Made by a program: the position numbers and the translations under genes. A DNA stretch of 64,000 bases from assembly GCF_003115855.1 (NCBI RefSeq), contig NZ_KZ819076.1, forward strand, positions 233,812 to 297,811, given 5' to 3'. Positions 1 through 8,824 of this stretch are shown in pieces. The notes below the pieces were generated by a model. It was not told where the DNA came from and did no database searches. It worked only from the letters and a program-made list of their open reading frames with translations. The first letter of the stretch is position 1; every line of letters starts with the position of its first letter. Origin of the DNA: Brenneria corticis. GTDB lineage: Bacteria > Pseudomonadota > Gammaproteobacteria > Enterobacterales > Enterobacteriaceae.

Positions 1-205
1 GCTTTATCTAAGCCGGGAAGTGCTGGCGCAGGTGAGCATTCATCGCGCCAGTATTTTTGCGGCGATTGTTGCCCGCGAGCCGGAAAAGGCGCGCGAAGCA
101 TCACACCGCCATCTGGCGTTTATTGAGGAAGTATTGCTGGATCTTAACCGGGAAAATAGCCGACGAGAAAGGTCATTGCGCCGGCTCCAGCAACGCAGAG
201 ATTGA
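1..205 (+). CDS. pdhR: PdhR, C-terminal fragment (cut by window edge)
   Basis: Pyruvate-sensing GntR/FadR-family repressor of the pyruvate dehydrogenase operon. Only the last ~67 residues are visible, reading in frame from base 2 to the TGA at 203-205. The stretch REASHRHLAFIEE and the Arg-rich end RRERSLRRL match the end of E. coli PdhR as I recall it. This is the helical FCD effector-binding domain; the winged-helix DNA-binding domain lies outside the window. It precedes aceE on the same strand, the usual pdhR-aceE-aceF-lpd order, so it should control the genes that follow. The 149 bp gap to aceE holds no clear terminator. Confidence 0.93.
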   Translation, partial: LYLSREVLAQVSIHRASIFAAIVAREPEKAREASHRHLAFIEEVLLDLNRENSRRERSLRRLQQRRD

Positions 206-354
206 GCGTCCTATTTTGTATTTCGGGGCTCTGAATTGCGGCGACTACGATGATGAGCCTGTCTTCATGTGCTTTACTCGGATCCAGGGACGGGTCAGAG
301 CACAGGAAGACAGGCTCCAACAAACCAACTTATTAGAGAAGATAAGGAATAACC

Positions 355-3018
355 ATGTCAGATCGTTTAAATAATGACGTGGATCCGATCGAAACCCGCG
401 ACTGGCTGCAGGCGATCGAATCGGTCATCCGTGAAGAGGGTGTTGAGCGCGCTCAGTTCCTGATTGATCAGGTATTGAGCGAAGCGCGTAAAGGCGGGGT
501 GAAAGTTGCCGCCGGCAGCGCCGCGCGTCAATACGTCAACACCATCGCAGTGGAAGACGAGCCGGAATATCCGGGTAATCTGGATCTGGAAGGCCGTATT
601 CGCTCGGCGATCCGCTGGAACGCGGTAATGACGGTGCTGCGCGCTTCGAAAAAAGATCTGGACCTGGGCGGCCATATGGCCTCTTTCCAGTCTTCCGCCA
701 CCTTCTACGAAGTGTGTTTCAACCACTTCTTCCGCGCGCGTAATGCGCAGGACGGCGGCGATCTGGTGTACTTCCAGGGGCACATTTCTCCCGGCATTTA
801 CGCCCGTGCTTTCCTTGAGGGCCGTCTGACCGAAGAGCAGATGAACAACTTCCGTCAGGAAGTGCATGGCAAAGGCCTCTCTTCTTACCCGCATCCCAAA
901 CTGATGCCGGAATTCTGGCAGTTCCCCACCGTCTCCATGGGCCTGGGCCCGATTGGCGCCATCTATCAGGCTAAGTTCCTGAAATACCTTGAGCACCGCG
1001 GCCTGAAAGACACCTCTAAGCAAACCGTTTACGCCTTCCTGGGCGACGGCGAAATGGACGAACCGGAATCCAAGGGCGCGATCACCATCGCCACCCGTGA
1101 AAAACTGGACAACCTGGTTTTCGTCATCAACTGTAACCTGCAACGTCTGGACGGGCCGGTTACCGGCAACGGCAAGATCATCAACGAACTGGAAGGCATC
1201 TTCGCAGGCGCCGGCTGGGAAGTGATCAAGGTTATCTGGGGCGGACGCTGGGACGAACTGCTGCGTAAAGACACCAGCGGCAAACTGGTCCAGCTGATGA
1301 ATGAAACCGTCGACGGCGACTATCAGACCTTTAAATCCAAAAACGGCGCCTATGTACGCGAGCACTTCTTCGGTAAATACCCGGAAACCGCCGCGCTGGT
1401 CAAAGACTGGACCGACGATCAGATTTGGGCGTTGAACCGCGGCGGCCATGACTCGAAGAAAGTCTATGCCGCGCTGAAAAAAGCCCAGGAAACCAAAGGC
1501 AAGCCGGTGGTTATTCTGGCGCATACCATTAAAGGCTATGGTATGGGTGAGGCGGCGGAAGGTAAAAACATCGCCCACCAGGTCAAGAAAATCAATATTG
1601 AAGGCGTGCGTTACTTCCGCGATCGTTTCAATGTGCCGGTCAGCGACGACAACGTCGAAAAACTGCCGTACATCACCTTCGACAAAGACTCCGCGGAATA
1701 CAAATATCTGCATGAACGCCGTCAGGCGCTGGAAGGCTACCTGCCGTCCCGTCAGCCGAAATTCAGTGAAAAACTGGAGCTGCCGACGCTGGAGGATTTC
1801 AACACCCTGCTGGAAGAGCAGAACAAAGAGATCTCCACCACCATCGCTTTCGTGCGCGCCCTGAACGTGATGCTGAAGAACAAGTCGATCAAGGATCGTC
1901 TGGTGCCGATCATCGCCGACGAAGCGCGTACCTTCGGTATGGAAGGTCTGTTCCGTCAGATCGGTATCTACAGCCCGAACGGTCAGCAGTACACTCCGCA
2001 GGACCGCGAGCAGGTCGCCTACTACAAAGAAGACGAGAAAGGCCAGATCCTGCAGGAAGGGATTAACGAACTGGGGGCCGGCTCATCCTGGCTGGCGGCG
2101 GCGACCTCCTACAGCACCAACGATCTGCCGATGATCCCGTTCTACATCTACTATTCGATGTTCGGTTTCCAACGCATCGGCGATCTGTGCTGGGCGGCCG
2201 GCGACCAACAGGCGCGCGGCTTTCTGATCGGCGGCACCTCCGGGCGCACCACGCTGAACGGCGAAGGTCTGCAGCATGAAGACGGCCACAGCCATATTCA
2301 GTCGCTGACCATCCCGAACTGTATTTCCTACGATCCGGCCTATGCTTACGAAGTGGCCGTCATCATGCATGACGGTTTGCATCGCATGTACGGCGAAGCG
2401 CAGGAAAACATTTATTACTACATCACCACGCTGAACGAAAACTACCATATGCCCGCCATGCCGCAGGGTGCGGAAGAGGGTATCCGCAAGGGTATCTATA
2501 AGCTGGAAACGGTGGAAGGCGGCAAAGGCAAAGTCCAGCTGCTGGGCTCCGGCTCCATCCTGCGTCACGTGCGTGAAGCGGCGCAGATTCTGGCCAAAGA
2601 TTACGGCATCGGTTCCGACGTGTTCAGCGTTACCTCCTTCACCGAACTGGCGCGCGACGGCCAGGACTGTGAACGCTGGAATATGCTGCACCCGACCGAG
2701 GAAGCGCGCGTTCCCTATGTGGCTCAGGTATTGAGCGATGCGCCGGCCGTAGCTTCAACCGACTATATGAAGCTGTTCGCCGAACAAATCCGCAACTTCA
2801 TTCCGGCCAGCGATTACCGCGTACTGGGTACTGACGGTTTCGGACGTTCCGACAGCCGTGAGAATCTGCGCCACCACTTTGAAGTGGATGCGTCTTACGT
2901 CGTGGTTGCGGCCCTGGGTGAACTGGCCAAACGCGGTGAAATCGACAAGAAAGTGGTTGCCGAGGCGATCGCCAAATTCGAGATCGATGCAGATAAAGTC
3001 AACCCGCGTCTGGCATAA
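355..3018 (+). CDS. aceE: Pyruvate dehydrogenase E1 component (homodimeric type)
   Basis: Thiamine-diphosphate enzyme that decarboxylates pyruvate and acetylates the lipoyl groups of AceF. It is 887 residues, the same as E. coli AceE. The ThDP/Mg motif GDGEMDEPES begins at about residue 230, with the matching Asn-rich stretch INCNLQRLDG about 27 residues later; the phosphate-side HTIKGYG motif is near residue 392. The start is ATG 355 with AAGGA 9 bases upstream. AceF follows after 14 bp, so the two are cotranscribed. No truncation or odd composition. Large antisense ORFs over this gene are codon-bias shadows. Confidence 0.98.
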   Translation: MSDRLNNDVDPIETRDWLQAIESVIREEGVERAQFLIDQVLSEARKGGVKVAAGSAARQYVNTIAVEDEPEYPGNLDLEGRIRSAIRWNAVMTVLRASKKDLDLGGHMASFQSSATFYEVCFNHFFRARNAQDGGDLVYFQGHISPGIYARAFLEGRLTEEQMNNFRQEVHGKGLSSYPHPKLMPEFWQFPTVSMGLGPIGAIYQAKFLKYLEHRGLKDTSKQTVYAFLGDGEMDEPESKGAITIATREKLDNLVFVINCNLQRLDGPVTGNGKIINELEGIFAGAGWEVIKVIWGGRWDELLRKDTSGKLVQLMNETVDGDYQTFKSKNGAYVREHFFGKYPETAALVKDWTDDQIWALNRGGHDSKKVYAALKKAQETKGKPVVILAHTIKGYGMGEAAEGKNIAHQVKKINIEGVRYFRDRFNVPVSDDNVEKLPYITFDKDSAEYKYLHERRQALEGYLPSRQPKFSEKLELPTLEDFNTLLEEQNKEISTTIAFVRALNVMLKNKSIKDRLVPIIADEARTFGMEGLFRQIGIYSPNGQQYTPQDREQVAYYKEDEKGQILQEGINELGAGSSWLAAATSYSTNDLPMIPFYIYYSMFGFQRIGDLCWAAGDQQARGFLIGGTSGRTTLNGEGLQHEDGHSHIQSLTIPNCISYDPAYAYEVAVIMHDGLHRMYGEAQENIYYYITTLNENYHMPAMPQGAEEGIRKGIYKLETVEGGKGKVQLLGSGSILRHVREAAQILAKDYGIGSDVFSVTSFTELARDGQDCERWNMLHPTEEARVPYVAQVLSDAPAVASTDYMKLFAEQIRNFIPASDYRVLGTDGFGRSDSRENLRHHFEVDASYVVVAALGELAKRGEIDKKVVAEAIAKFEIDADKVNPRLA

Positions 3019-3032
3019 GAGGTAAAGATTAC

Positions 3033-4934
3033 ATGGCTATCGAAATCAAGGTACCGGATATCGGTGCAGATGAAGTTGAAGTCACCGAAGTGCTGGTGAA
3101 GGTGGGCGACAAGGTGGAAGCCGAGCAGTCGCTGATAACCGTAGAGGGCGATAAGGCCTCGATGGAAGTGCCTTCCCCGCAGGCCGGTGTGGTTAAAGAG
3201 ATCAAGGTTGCGGTCGGCGATAAAGTCGAAACCGGCAAACTGATTATGATTTTCGATTCCGCCGACGGCGCGGCCGATGCCGCGCCCGCCAAGGCCGAAG
3301 AGAAGCAGGAAGAAGCCAAACCGGCGGCCGCGCCGGCAGCCGGCGCCAGCAAAGAGGTTGCGGTGCCGGATATCGGCGATGACGAAGTCGAAGTCACCGA
3401 AGTGCTGGTGAAAGTGGGCGACAAGGTGGAAGCCGAGCAGTCGCTGATCACCGTGGAAGGCGACAAGGCCTCCATGGAAGTGCCGGCGCCGTTCGCCGGC
3501 ACCGTGAAAGAGATCAAAATCAACACCGGCGATAAAGTGAAAACCGGCTCGCCGATTATGGTGTTTGAAGTGGCGGGCGCGGGTGATGCCGCACCGGCCG
3601 CGGCGCCAGAGGAAAGCAAAGCGGAGGCCGCTCCGGCCGCCAGCGGCGCGCCTGCCGCGAAAGACGTTAGCGTGCCGGACATCGGCGATGACGAAGTCGA
3701 AGTCACCGAAGTGCTGGTGAAAGTGGGCGATAAGGTGGAAGCCGAGCAGTCGCTGATCACCGTGGAAGGCGACAAAGCGTCGATGGAAGTGCCCGCGCCG
3801 TTCGCCGGCACCGTCAAAGAGATTAAAATCAACACCGGCGACAAAGTGAAAACCGGCTCGCCGATTATGGTGTTTGAAGTGGCGGGCGCCGCGCCTGCTT
3901 CCGCCCTGGCGGCGAAACAGGAAGCGGCTCCGGCTAAGCAGGAAGCCAAAGCCGCCGCGCCGGCGCCGGCGGCGAAAGCTGACGGCAAGGGCGAGTTTGC
4001 CGAGAACGACGCTTACGTTCACGCCACGCCGGTTATCCGTCGTCTGGCCCGTGAATTCGGCGTCAATCTGGCGAAGGTGAAAGGCACCGGTCGTAAAGGC
4101 CGTATCCTGCGCGAAGACGTTCAGGCCTATGTGAAAGAGGCGGTTAAACGCGCCGAGTCCGCGCCGGCCGCCGCCAGCGGCGGGAGCCTGCCGGGTCTGT
4201 TGCCCTGGCCGAAAGTGGATTTCAGCAAGTTCGGCGAAGTGGAAGAAGTGGAGCTGGGTCGCATCCAGAAGATCTCCGGCGCCAACCTGAGCCGTAACTG
4301 GGTGGTCATCCCGCACGTTACGCACTTCGACAAAACGGATATCACCGAGCTGGAAGCGTTCCGTAAACAGCAGAACGCGGAAGCGGAGAAGCGTAAACTG
4401 GATGTGAAAATTACCCCGGTGGTTTTCATCATGAAAGCCGTTGCCGCCGCCCTTGAGCAGTTGCCGCGTTTCAACAGTTCGCTGTCCGAAGATGCCCAGC
4501 GTCTGACGCTGAAAAAATATATCAATATCGGCGTGGCGGTCGATACGCCGAACGGTCTGGTGGTTCCGGTGTTCAAAGATGTGAACAAGAAAGGCATCAT
4601 CGAACTGTCTCGCGAACTGGCGACTATCTCCAAGAAAGCGCGCGATGGTAAGCTGACCGCCGGCGAAATGCAGGGGGGATGCTTCACTATCTCCAGCATC
4701 GGCGGCCTTGGCACGACGCATTTCGCGCCGATTGTCAACGCGCCGGAAGTGGCTATCCTGGGCGTGTCCAAGTCCGCGATAGAACCGGTCTGGAACGGTA
4801 AAGAGTTTACGCCGCGTCTGATGCTGCCGATATCTCTGTCCTTCGACCACCGTGTCATTGACGGTGCTGATGGTGCGCGCTTTATTACCATCATCAACAA
4901 CACATTGTCTGACATCCGCCGTCTGGTGATGTAA
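3033..4934 (+). CDS. aceF: Dihydrolipoyl acetyltransferase E2 with three lipoyl domains
   Basis: Core of the pyruvate dehydrogenase complex; transfers the acetyl group from lipoyl-lysine to CoA. 633 residues. Three tandem lipoyl domains have the GDKAS lysine at about residues 41, 145 and 248, joined by Ala/Pro-rich flexible linkers. A peripheral-subunit-binding domain follows at about 328-365 (ATPVIRRLAREFGV), then the catalytic trimer domain from about 400 to the end, with the active-site motif DHRVIDGADG (His about 606). Lipoyl domains 2 and 3 are nearly identical in DNA as well as protein, suggesting homogenisation. A strong terminator follows directly. Confidence 0.98.
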   Translation: MAIEIKVPDIGADEVEVTEVLVKVGDKVEAEQSLITVEGDKASMEVPSPQAGVVKEIKVAVGDKVETGKLIMIFDSADGAADAAPAKAEEKQEEAKPAAAPAAGASKEVAVPDIGDDEVEVTEVLVKVGDKVEAEQSLITVEGDKASMEVPAPFAGTVKEIKINTGDKVKTGSPIMVFEVAGAGDAAPAAAPEESKAEAAPAASGAPAAKDVSVPDIGDDEVEVTEVLVKVGDKVEAEQSLITVEGDKASMEVPAPFAGTVKEIKINTGDKVKTGSPIMVFEVAGAAPASALAAKQEAAPAKQEAKAAAPAPAAKADGKGEFAENDAYVHATPVIRRLAREFGVNLAKVKGTGRKGRILREDVQAYVKEAVKRAESAPAAASGGSLPGLLPWPKVDFSKFGEVEEVELGRIQKISGANLSRNWVVIPHVTHFDKTDITELEAFRKQQNAEAEKRKLDVKITPVVFIMKAVAAALEQLPRFNSSLSEDAQRLTLKKYINIGVAVDTPNGLVVPVFKDVNKKGIIELSRELATISKKARDGKLTAGEMQGGCFTISSIGGLGTTHFAPIVNAPEVAILGVSKSAIEPVWNGKEFTPRLMLPISLSFDHRVIDGADGARFITIINNTLSDIRRLVM

Positions 4935-4936
4935 TC

Positions 4937-4966
4937 GAAAAGCCGGCCTGACGGCCGGCTTTTTCT
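4937..4966 (+). terminator. Rho-independent terminator after aceF
   Basis: AGCCGGCC-TGAC-GGCCGGCT forms a perfect 8-bp GC-rich stem followed by TTTTT. It sits 3 bp past the aceF stop and separates aceEF from lpdA, which then needs read-through or its own promoter in the 210-bp gap. Confidence 0.9.
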
Positions 4967-5147
4967 GATAAGCTGTTATTCGCTACGGCTATCAGTGATT
5001 AAGGACAAATCGTTAGTCGCATGTTGTTTCAAAGTTGTTAACAATTTTGTAAGCTACCGCGGCAAAGACACGTCCCGGTGGAAGAGGGCGTTAAGATTCG
5101 ATAACAATAACGTCACAGGCCCGCCGGAAATTAATTAAGAGGTCATG

Positions 5148-6572
5148 ATGAGTACTGAAATTAAAGCTCAGGTGGTGGTACTTGGTGCCGGCCCCGCAGG
5201 CTATTCCGCGGCATTCCGCGCTGCGGACCTAGGCCTGGAAACCGTACTGGTGGAGCGCTACGCCACGCTGGGTGGCGTGTGTCTGAACGTCGGCTGTATC
5301 CCTTCCAAAGCCTTACTGCACGTCGCCAAAGTGATTGAAGAAGCCAAAGCGCTGGCGGAACACGGCATTGTGTTCGGCGAACCCAAAACCGATATTGATA
5401 AAATCCGCCTGTGGAAAGAAAAAGTCATCACCCAGCTGACCGGCGGCCTGTCCGGCATGGCGAAGGCGCGCAAGGTGAAAGTGGTTAACGGCCTGGGCAA
5501 ATTCACCGGCGCCAACACGCTGGAAGTGGACGGCGAAAACGGTAAAACGACGATCAATTTCGACAACGCCATCATCGCGGCGGGCTCCCGTCCGATCCAA
5601 CTGCCGTTTATTCCCCATGATGACCCGCGCGTATGGGATTCCACCGATGCGCTGGAGCTGAAAAGCGTGCCGGAACGCCTGTTGATTATGGGCGGCGGCA
5701 TTATCGGTCTGGAAATGGGCACCGTGTACCACGCGCTGGGTTCGCAGATCGACGTGGTGGAAATGTTCGATCAGGTGATCCCCGCCGCCGATAAAGACAT
5801 CGTCAAAGTGTTTACCAAGCGTATCAGCAAGCAGTTTACGCTGATGCTGGAAACCAAAGTGACCGCGGTGGAAGCCAAAGAAGACGGCATCTACGTGACG
5901 ATGGAAGGCAAGAAAGCGCCCGCCGAACCGCAGCGTTATGACGCGGTGCTGGTGGCCATCGGCCGCGTGCCGAACGGTAAAAACCTGGATGCGGGCAAAG
6001 CGGGCGTAGAAGTGGACGATCGCGGCTTTATCCGCGTGGATAAGCAGCTGCGTACCAACGTGCCGCACATCTATGCCATCGGCGACATCGTCGGTCAGCC
6101 GATGCTGGCGCACAAAGGGGTGCACGAAGGCCATGTCGCCGCGGAAGTTATCGCCGGCAAGAAACATTACTTCGACCCGAAAGTGATCCCGTCCATTGCC
6201 TATACCGAGCCGGAAGTGGCCTGGGTCGGGCTGACCGAGAAAGAAGCGAAAGAGAAAGGCATCAGCTACGAAACGGCTACCTTCCCGTGGGCGGCGTCGG
6301 GCCGCGCCATCGCTTCCGATTGTTCAGACGGTATGACCAAACTGATTTTCGACAAAGAGACCCATCGCGTTATCGGCGGAGCGATTGTCGGCACCAACGG
6401 CGGCGAGCTGTTGGGTGAAATCGGTCTGGCGATTGAGATGGGTTGCGATGCGGAAGATATCGCGCTGACCATCCATGCGCACCCGACGCTGCATGAATCC
6501 GTCGGTCTGGCGGCCGAGATTTATGAAGGCAGCATCACCGACCTGCCGAACCCGAAAGCCAAGAAAAAGTAA
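5148..6572 (+). CDS. lpdA: Dihydrolipoamide dehydrogenase E3
   Basis: FAD enzyme that reoxidises dihydrolipoyl groups with NAD+, shared by the pyruvate and 2-oxoglutarate dehydrogenase complexes and the glycine cleavage system. 474 residues. FAD-binding GAGPAG is at about 13-18, the redox disulfide GGVCLNVGC at Cys45/Cys50, the NAD-binding GGGIIG motif near 180, and the catalytic His in HAHPTLHE near the C-terminus. Two ATGs are adjacent (5145 and 5148). The second is preferred: AGAGG lies 5 bases before it but only 2 before the first, and MSTEIK is the known N-terminus. Almost identical to the E. coli protein. Confidence 0.98.
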   Translation: MSTEIKAQVVVLGAGPAGYSAAFRAADLGLETVLVERYATLGGVCLNVGCIPSKALLHVAKVIEEAKALAEHGIVFGEPKTDIDKIRLWKEKVITQLTGGLSGMAKARKVKVVNGLGKFTGANTLEVDGENGKTTINFDNAIIAAGSRPIQLPFIPHDDPRVWDSTDALELKSVPERLLIMGGGIIGLEMGTVYHALGSQIDVVEMFDQVIPAADKDIVKVFTKRISKQFTLMLETKVTAVEAKEDGIYVTMEGKKAPAEPQRYDAVLVAIGRVPNGKNLDAGKAGVEVDDRGFIRVDKQLRTNVPHIYAIGDIVGQPMLAHKGVHEGHVAAEVIAGKKHYFDPKVIPSIAYTEPEVAWVGLTEKEAKEKGISYETATFPWAASGRAIASDCSDGMTKLIFDKETHRVIGGAIVGTNGGELLGEIGLAIEMGCDAEDIALTIHAHPTLHESVGLAAEIYEGSITDLPNPKAKKK

Positions 6573-6599
6573 TCGCGTCTATCGCACGGTGAAAAACCA

Positions 6600-6628
6600 A
6601 AATCCGGCAGATTATGCCGGATTTTTTT
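6600..6628 (+). terminator. Rho-independent terminator after lpdA
   Basis: AATCCGGCA-GATTA-TGCCGGATT hairpin followed by a run of T, 27 bp past the lpdA stop. A second hairpin (GGCGGGC..GCCCGCC, about 6631-6650) follows at once and resembles the repeats near 28341 and 29506. Confidence 0.88.
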
Positions 6629-6768
6629 ATGGCGGGCTGTTCTGCCCGCCGCTCCCTGCTTTTTTTAGCCGGTTGCGCGGAATGTGGCGTCGGCCCGGTT
6701 ATTTGCCGCCCAACGTTTTACAATTTCGTCTCAAGGAAAAACAACGTCTTATCTTTGGGACTACTATA

Positions 6769-7938
6769 ATGTACATTTCACGACGAGCACCGTTCTGGTT
6801 GCTGGCGGCCTGCCTGATCGCTCCTTCACTTATGGCGCACGACATGACCTACCAAACTTCGGCGGTGACGGATGAAGGACTGCCCTCATTTTACCCACAG
6901 CTTAAACAGCAAATGACTTACCCGGACTCCTGGCTGGTAAGCGAGCATTTTCGCTTCCCAGACTGGAAGCACCACGCTCGCCGGACGCTGCGCGCTTTGC
7001 TGCTGACGCCCGACTCGACCATCGCTTTCGCGCCGCAGACGCTTGACCGGCAGGATCGCGGCAGCTATCTGGCTGAGAAAGTCGCGTTTAACCTGACGGA
7101 TGAAAGCCGGGTCGGCGCATTATTGCTGACGCCTAAATCTCCCGGACCTCATCCCGCGGTGATCCTGCTGCACGATCACGGATCGAAATTCGATATCGGC
7201 AAAGAGAAAGTGATCAAACCCTGGGGCAACGAGCAGCGGCTGGTTTCCGCCCAGGCGTGGGCGGATAAGTTTTTCTCCGGACGTTTTATTGGCGATGAAC
7301 TGGCGCAACGCGGCTATGTGGTATTGGCGGTGGACGCGCTGGGCTGGGGCGATCGCGGACCGATGCAGTACGAACGCCAGCAGGCGCTGGCGAGCAATTT
7401 CTTCAATCTGGGGCGTTCGCTGGCGGGGCTGATGGCCTATGAGGATATGCGGGCCGCGGACTTTCTGGCTTCGCTGCCGCAGGTGGACGCAGAGCGTATC
7501 GGCGCGCTCGGGTTTTCCCTGGGCGCATACCGCGCCTGGCAGCTGGCGGCGCTGTCCGACAGGGTGGCCGCCACGGCGGCGGTAGCGTGGATCGGCACCT
7601 ACAGCGGGCTGATGACGCCGGGGAATAACGTGCTGCGCGGCCAGTCGGCCTTTTATATGCTGCATCCCGGACTGTCGGCGCGCCTGGATTTCCCCGATGT
7701 CGCCAGCATTGCCGCACCCAACCCGATGCTGTTTTTCAACGGCGCCGCGGATAGCTTATTCCCGAGCGATTCGGTGCGGGAGGCGTACGGCAAAATGCGC
7801 CGCGTCTGGCAGTCGCAGCAGGCGGACGACAAACTGGAAACCCGAATCTGGCCGGAGCTGGGCCACGTTTTCGAGCGGCAGCAGCAGGAAGCGGCGTTTA
7901 ACTGGCTGGATCGGTGGCTGAATGTTGCCGGGCAGTAA
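6769..7938 (+). CDS. Secreted alpha/beta hydrolase, dienelactone-hydrolase/acyl-esterase like
   Basis: Predicted exported serine hydrolase of 389 residues; substrate unknown. A signal peptide (about residues 1-23: basic start, hydrophobic core LLAACLIAP, cleavage near LMA-H) directs it to the periplasm. The alpha/beta fold is indicated by VILLHDHG at 131-138 and the nucleophile elbow GFSLGA with Ser250. The likely Asp is in NGAADSLF (about 328) and the His in ELGHVFE (about 366). The reading frame is open upstream through the lpdA end, but ATG 6769 is chosen: it has GGGA 8 bases upstream and begins the signal peptide. It stands alone between lpdA and a toxin-antitoxin pair. Acetyl-xylan or other plant-ester hydrolysis is possible but not shown. 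Confidence 0.85.
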   Translation: MYISRRAPFWLLAACLIAPSLMAHDMTYQTSAVTDEGLPSFYPQLKQQMTYPDSWLVSEHFRFPDWKHHARRTLRALLLTPDSTIAFAPQTLDRQDRGSYLAEKVAFNLTDESRVGALLLTPKSPGPHPAVILLHDHGSKFDIGKEKVIKPWGNEQRLVSAQAWADKFFSGRFIGDELAQRGYVVLAVDALGWGDRGPMQYERQQALASNFFNLGRSLAGLMAYEDMRAADFLASLPQVDAERIGALGFSLGAYRAWQLAALSDRVAATAAVAWIGTYSGLMTPGNNVLRGQSAFYMLHPGLSARLDFPDVASIAAPNPMLFFNGAADSLFPSDSVREAYGKMRRVWQSQQADDKLETRIWPELGHVFERQQQEAAFNWLDRWLNVAGQ

Positions 7939-7988
7939 CAACGTCCGCATCAGGCGCCTAAGCGCGATGCTACCGTTCATTTTTCATA

Positions 7989-8020
7989 TGGGTATAAATT
8001 TATAATAAATTTGATACCCA
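7989..8020. promoter_or_regulatory. 32-bp near-perfect palindrome, likely operator of the toxin-antitoxin pair
   Basis: TGGGTAT and ATACCCA arms flank a symmetric A/T core (AATTTAT/ATAAATT) in the gap before the antitoxin gene, about 160 bp upstream of its start. Such palindromes are usually bound by the antitoxin or toxin-antitoxin complex. The assignment is inferred from position and symmetry. Confidence 0.55.
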
Positions 8021-8177
8021 TTAGGGCTGCTGCTAGTATTTTACTCGTTGGCGTTTATTTCCACGCTTAGCGACCGGCTCAAGTGAGGCAATAATTAGCC
8101 GGTGATTATCCAGAAGTTAACCGGCCTGTTTGTGGAATTTGTCCACTCGCCATCAGGTATCAGTAAGGAGATTGAGT

Positions 8178-8447
8178 ATGACTAATACCATGTCCCAAAA
8201 AACAGCGCGGGAAGGTTTAGGTAATCCCGAACTTTTTGAAGGCGGCGTCTTTGTCACCAAAAACGGAGTCGCCGAGCTTTTTGTGCAGACGGCCGCGGAA
8301 CGGCAAGCCGAACTGGCTGAAAGAGCCCGAGAGCGTCAGATTAACGCCCTGTTGAAACTCGTTATGAAAGGGAAACACGACATCGCCAACGATCGCAAAA
8401 TGTCCCCTGAAGAAGCAAAACAGCGTCTACGCAATGCGCGGGGATAA
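8178..8447 (+). CDS. Phd/YefM-like antitoxin
   Basis: Small protein of 89 residues just before a RelE/ParE-type toxin gene. Its N-terminal half contains GVFVTKNGVAELFV, which resembles the core strand of Phd/YefM antitoxins (a V-x-K-x-G-x-x-x-A-V pattern). The C-terminal half is charged and helical, fitting a toxin-wrapping tail. The open frame extends to 8130, but ATG 8178 has an AAGGAG site at 8164-8169. The toxin starts 13 bp after the stop. Expected to neutralise the toxin and repress the operon, perhaps at the palindrome at 7989. Family is assigned by motif only. Confidence 0.7.
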   Translation: MTNTMSQKTAREGLGNPELFEGGVFVTKNGVAELFVQTAAERQAELAERARERQINALLKLVMKGKHDIANDRKMSPEEAKQRLRNARG

Positions 8448-8460
8448 CGGGAAGTAATCA

Positions 8461-8811
8461 ATGAATAAAATGGTGGTTTTGGCGCAGACGGCCTTTGATA
8501 GCTTACGTGAAATCGAGTTTTATAAGTCTGCTATTATCGGGCCGCAGCAAGCCGCAATTTTTGTCGATAATCTGATTGATCGCTCCGTAGCCAGCATTAG
8601 CCGTTCCCCCGCGCTCTACAAATTTAATCCGGATTTGGCTGACAAAGGCATTCAGGTGCGAGAATGGTTGGATATTCACCACGGCTATCGTTGTTTTTAC
8701 GATGACAGAGGCCCGGAGATTGAAATCCTGCTGTATGCCAGCACCAGACAAGATTTTGAGGCGGCACTTTACCGCCACAGTATTATTTATGCCGACTCAT
8801 CGATTGAGTAG
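8461..8811 (+). CDS. RelE/ParE-family toxin
   Basis: 116 residues, about the family length. The pattern is ParE-like: an N-terminal helical hairpin (DSLREIEFYKS..GPQQAAIFVDNLIDRS), then strands with VREWLDIHHGYRCFYDD and a final EIEILLYASTRQDFEAAL. In family members these form the fold that binds gyrase (ParE) or the ribosome (RelE). Which target applies here cannot be told from sequence. Paired with the antitoxin 13 bp upstream; both look intact. The convergent MmgE/PrpD gene ends 13 bp downstream. Confidence 0.78.
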   Translation: MNKMVVLAQTAFDSLREIEFYKSAIIGPQQAAIFVDNLIDRSVASISRSPALYKFNPDLADKGIQVREWLDIHHGYRCFYDDRGPEIEILLYASTRQDFEAALYRHSIIYADSSIE

Positions 8812-8824
8812 ATAGGAGCGCGGC

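Noticed and set aside
2895..4850. 651-codon minus-strand open frame over aceF
   Set aside because: Low-complexity Arg/His/Phe-rich translation mirroring the Ala/Pro repeats of aceF; antisense shadow of a high-GC gene.
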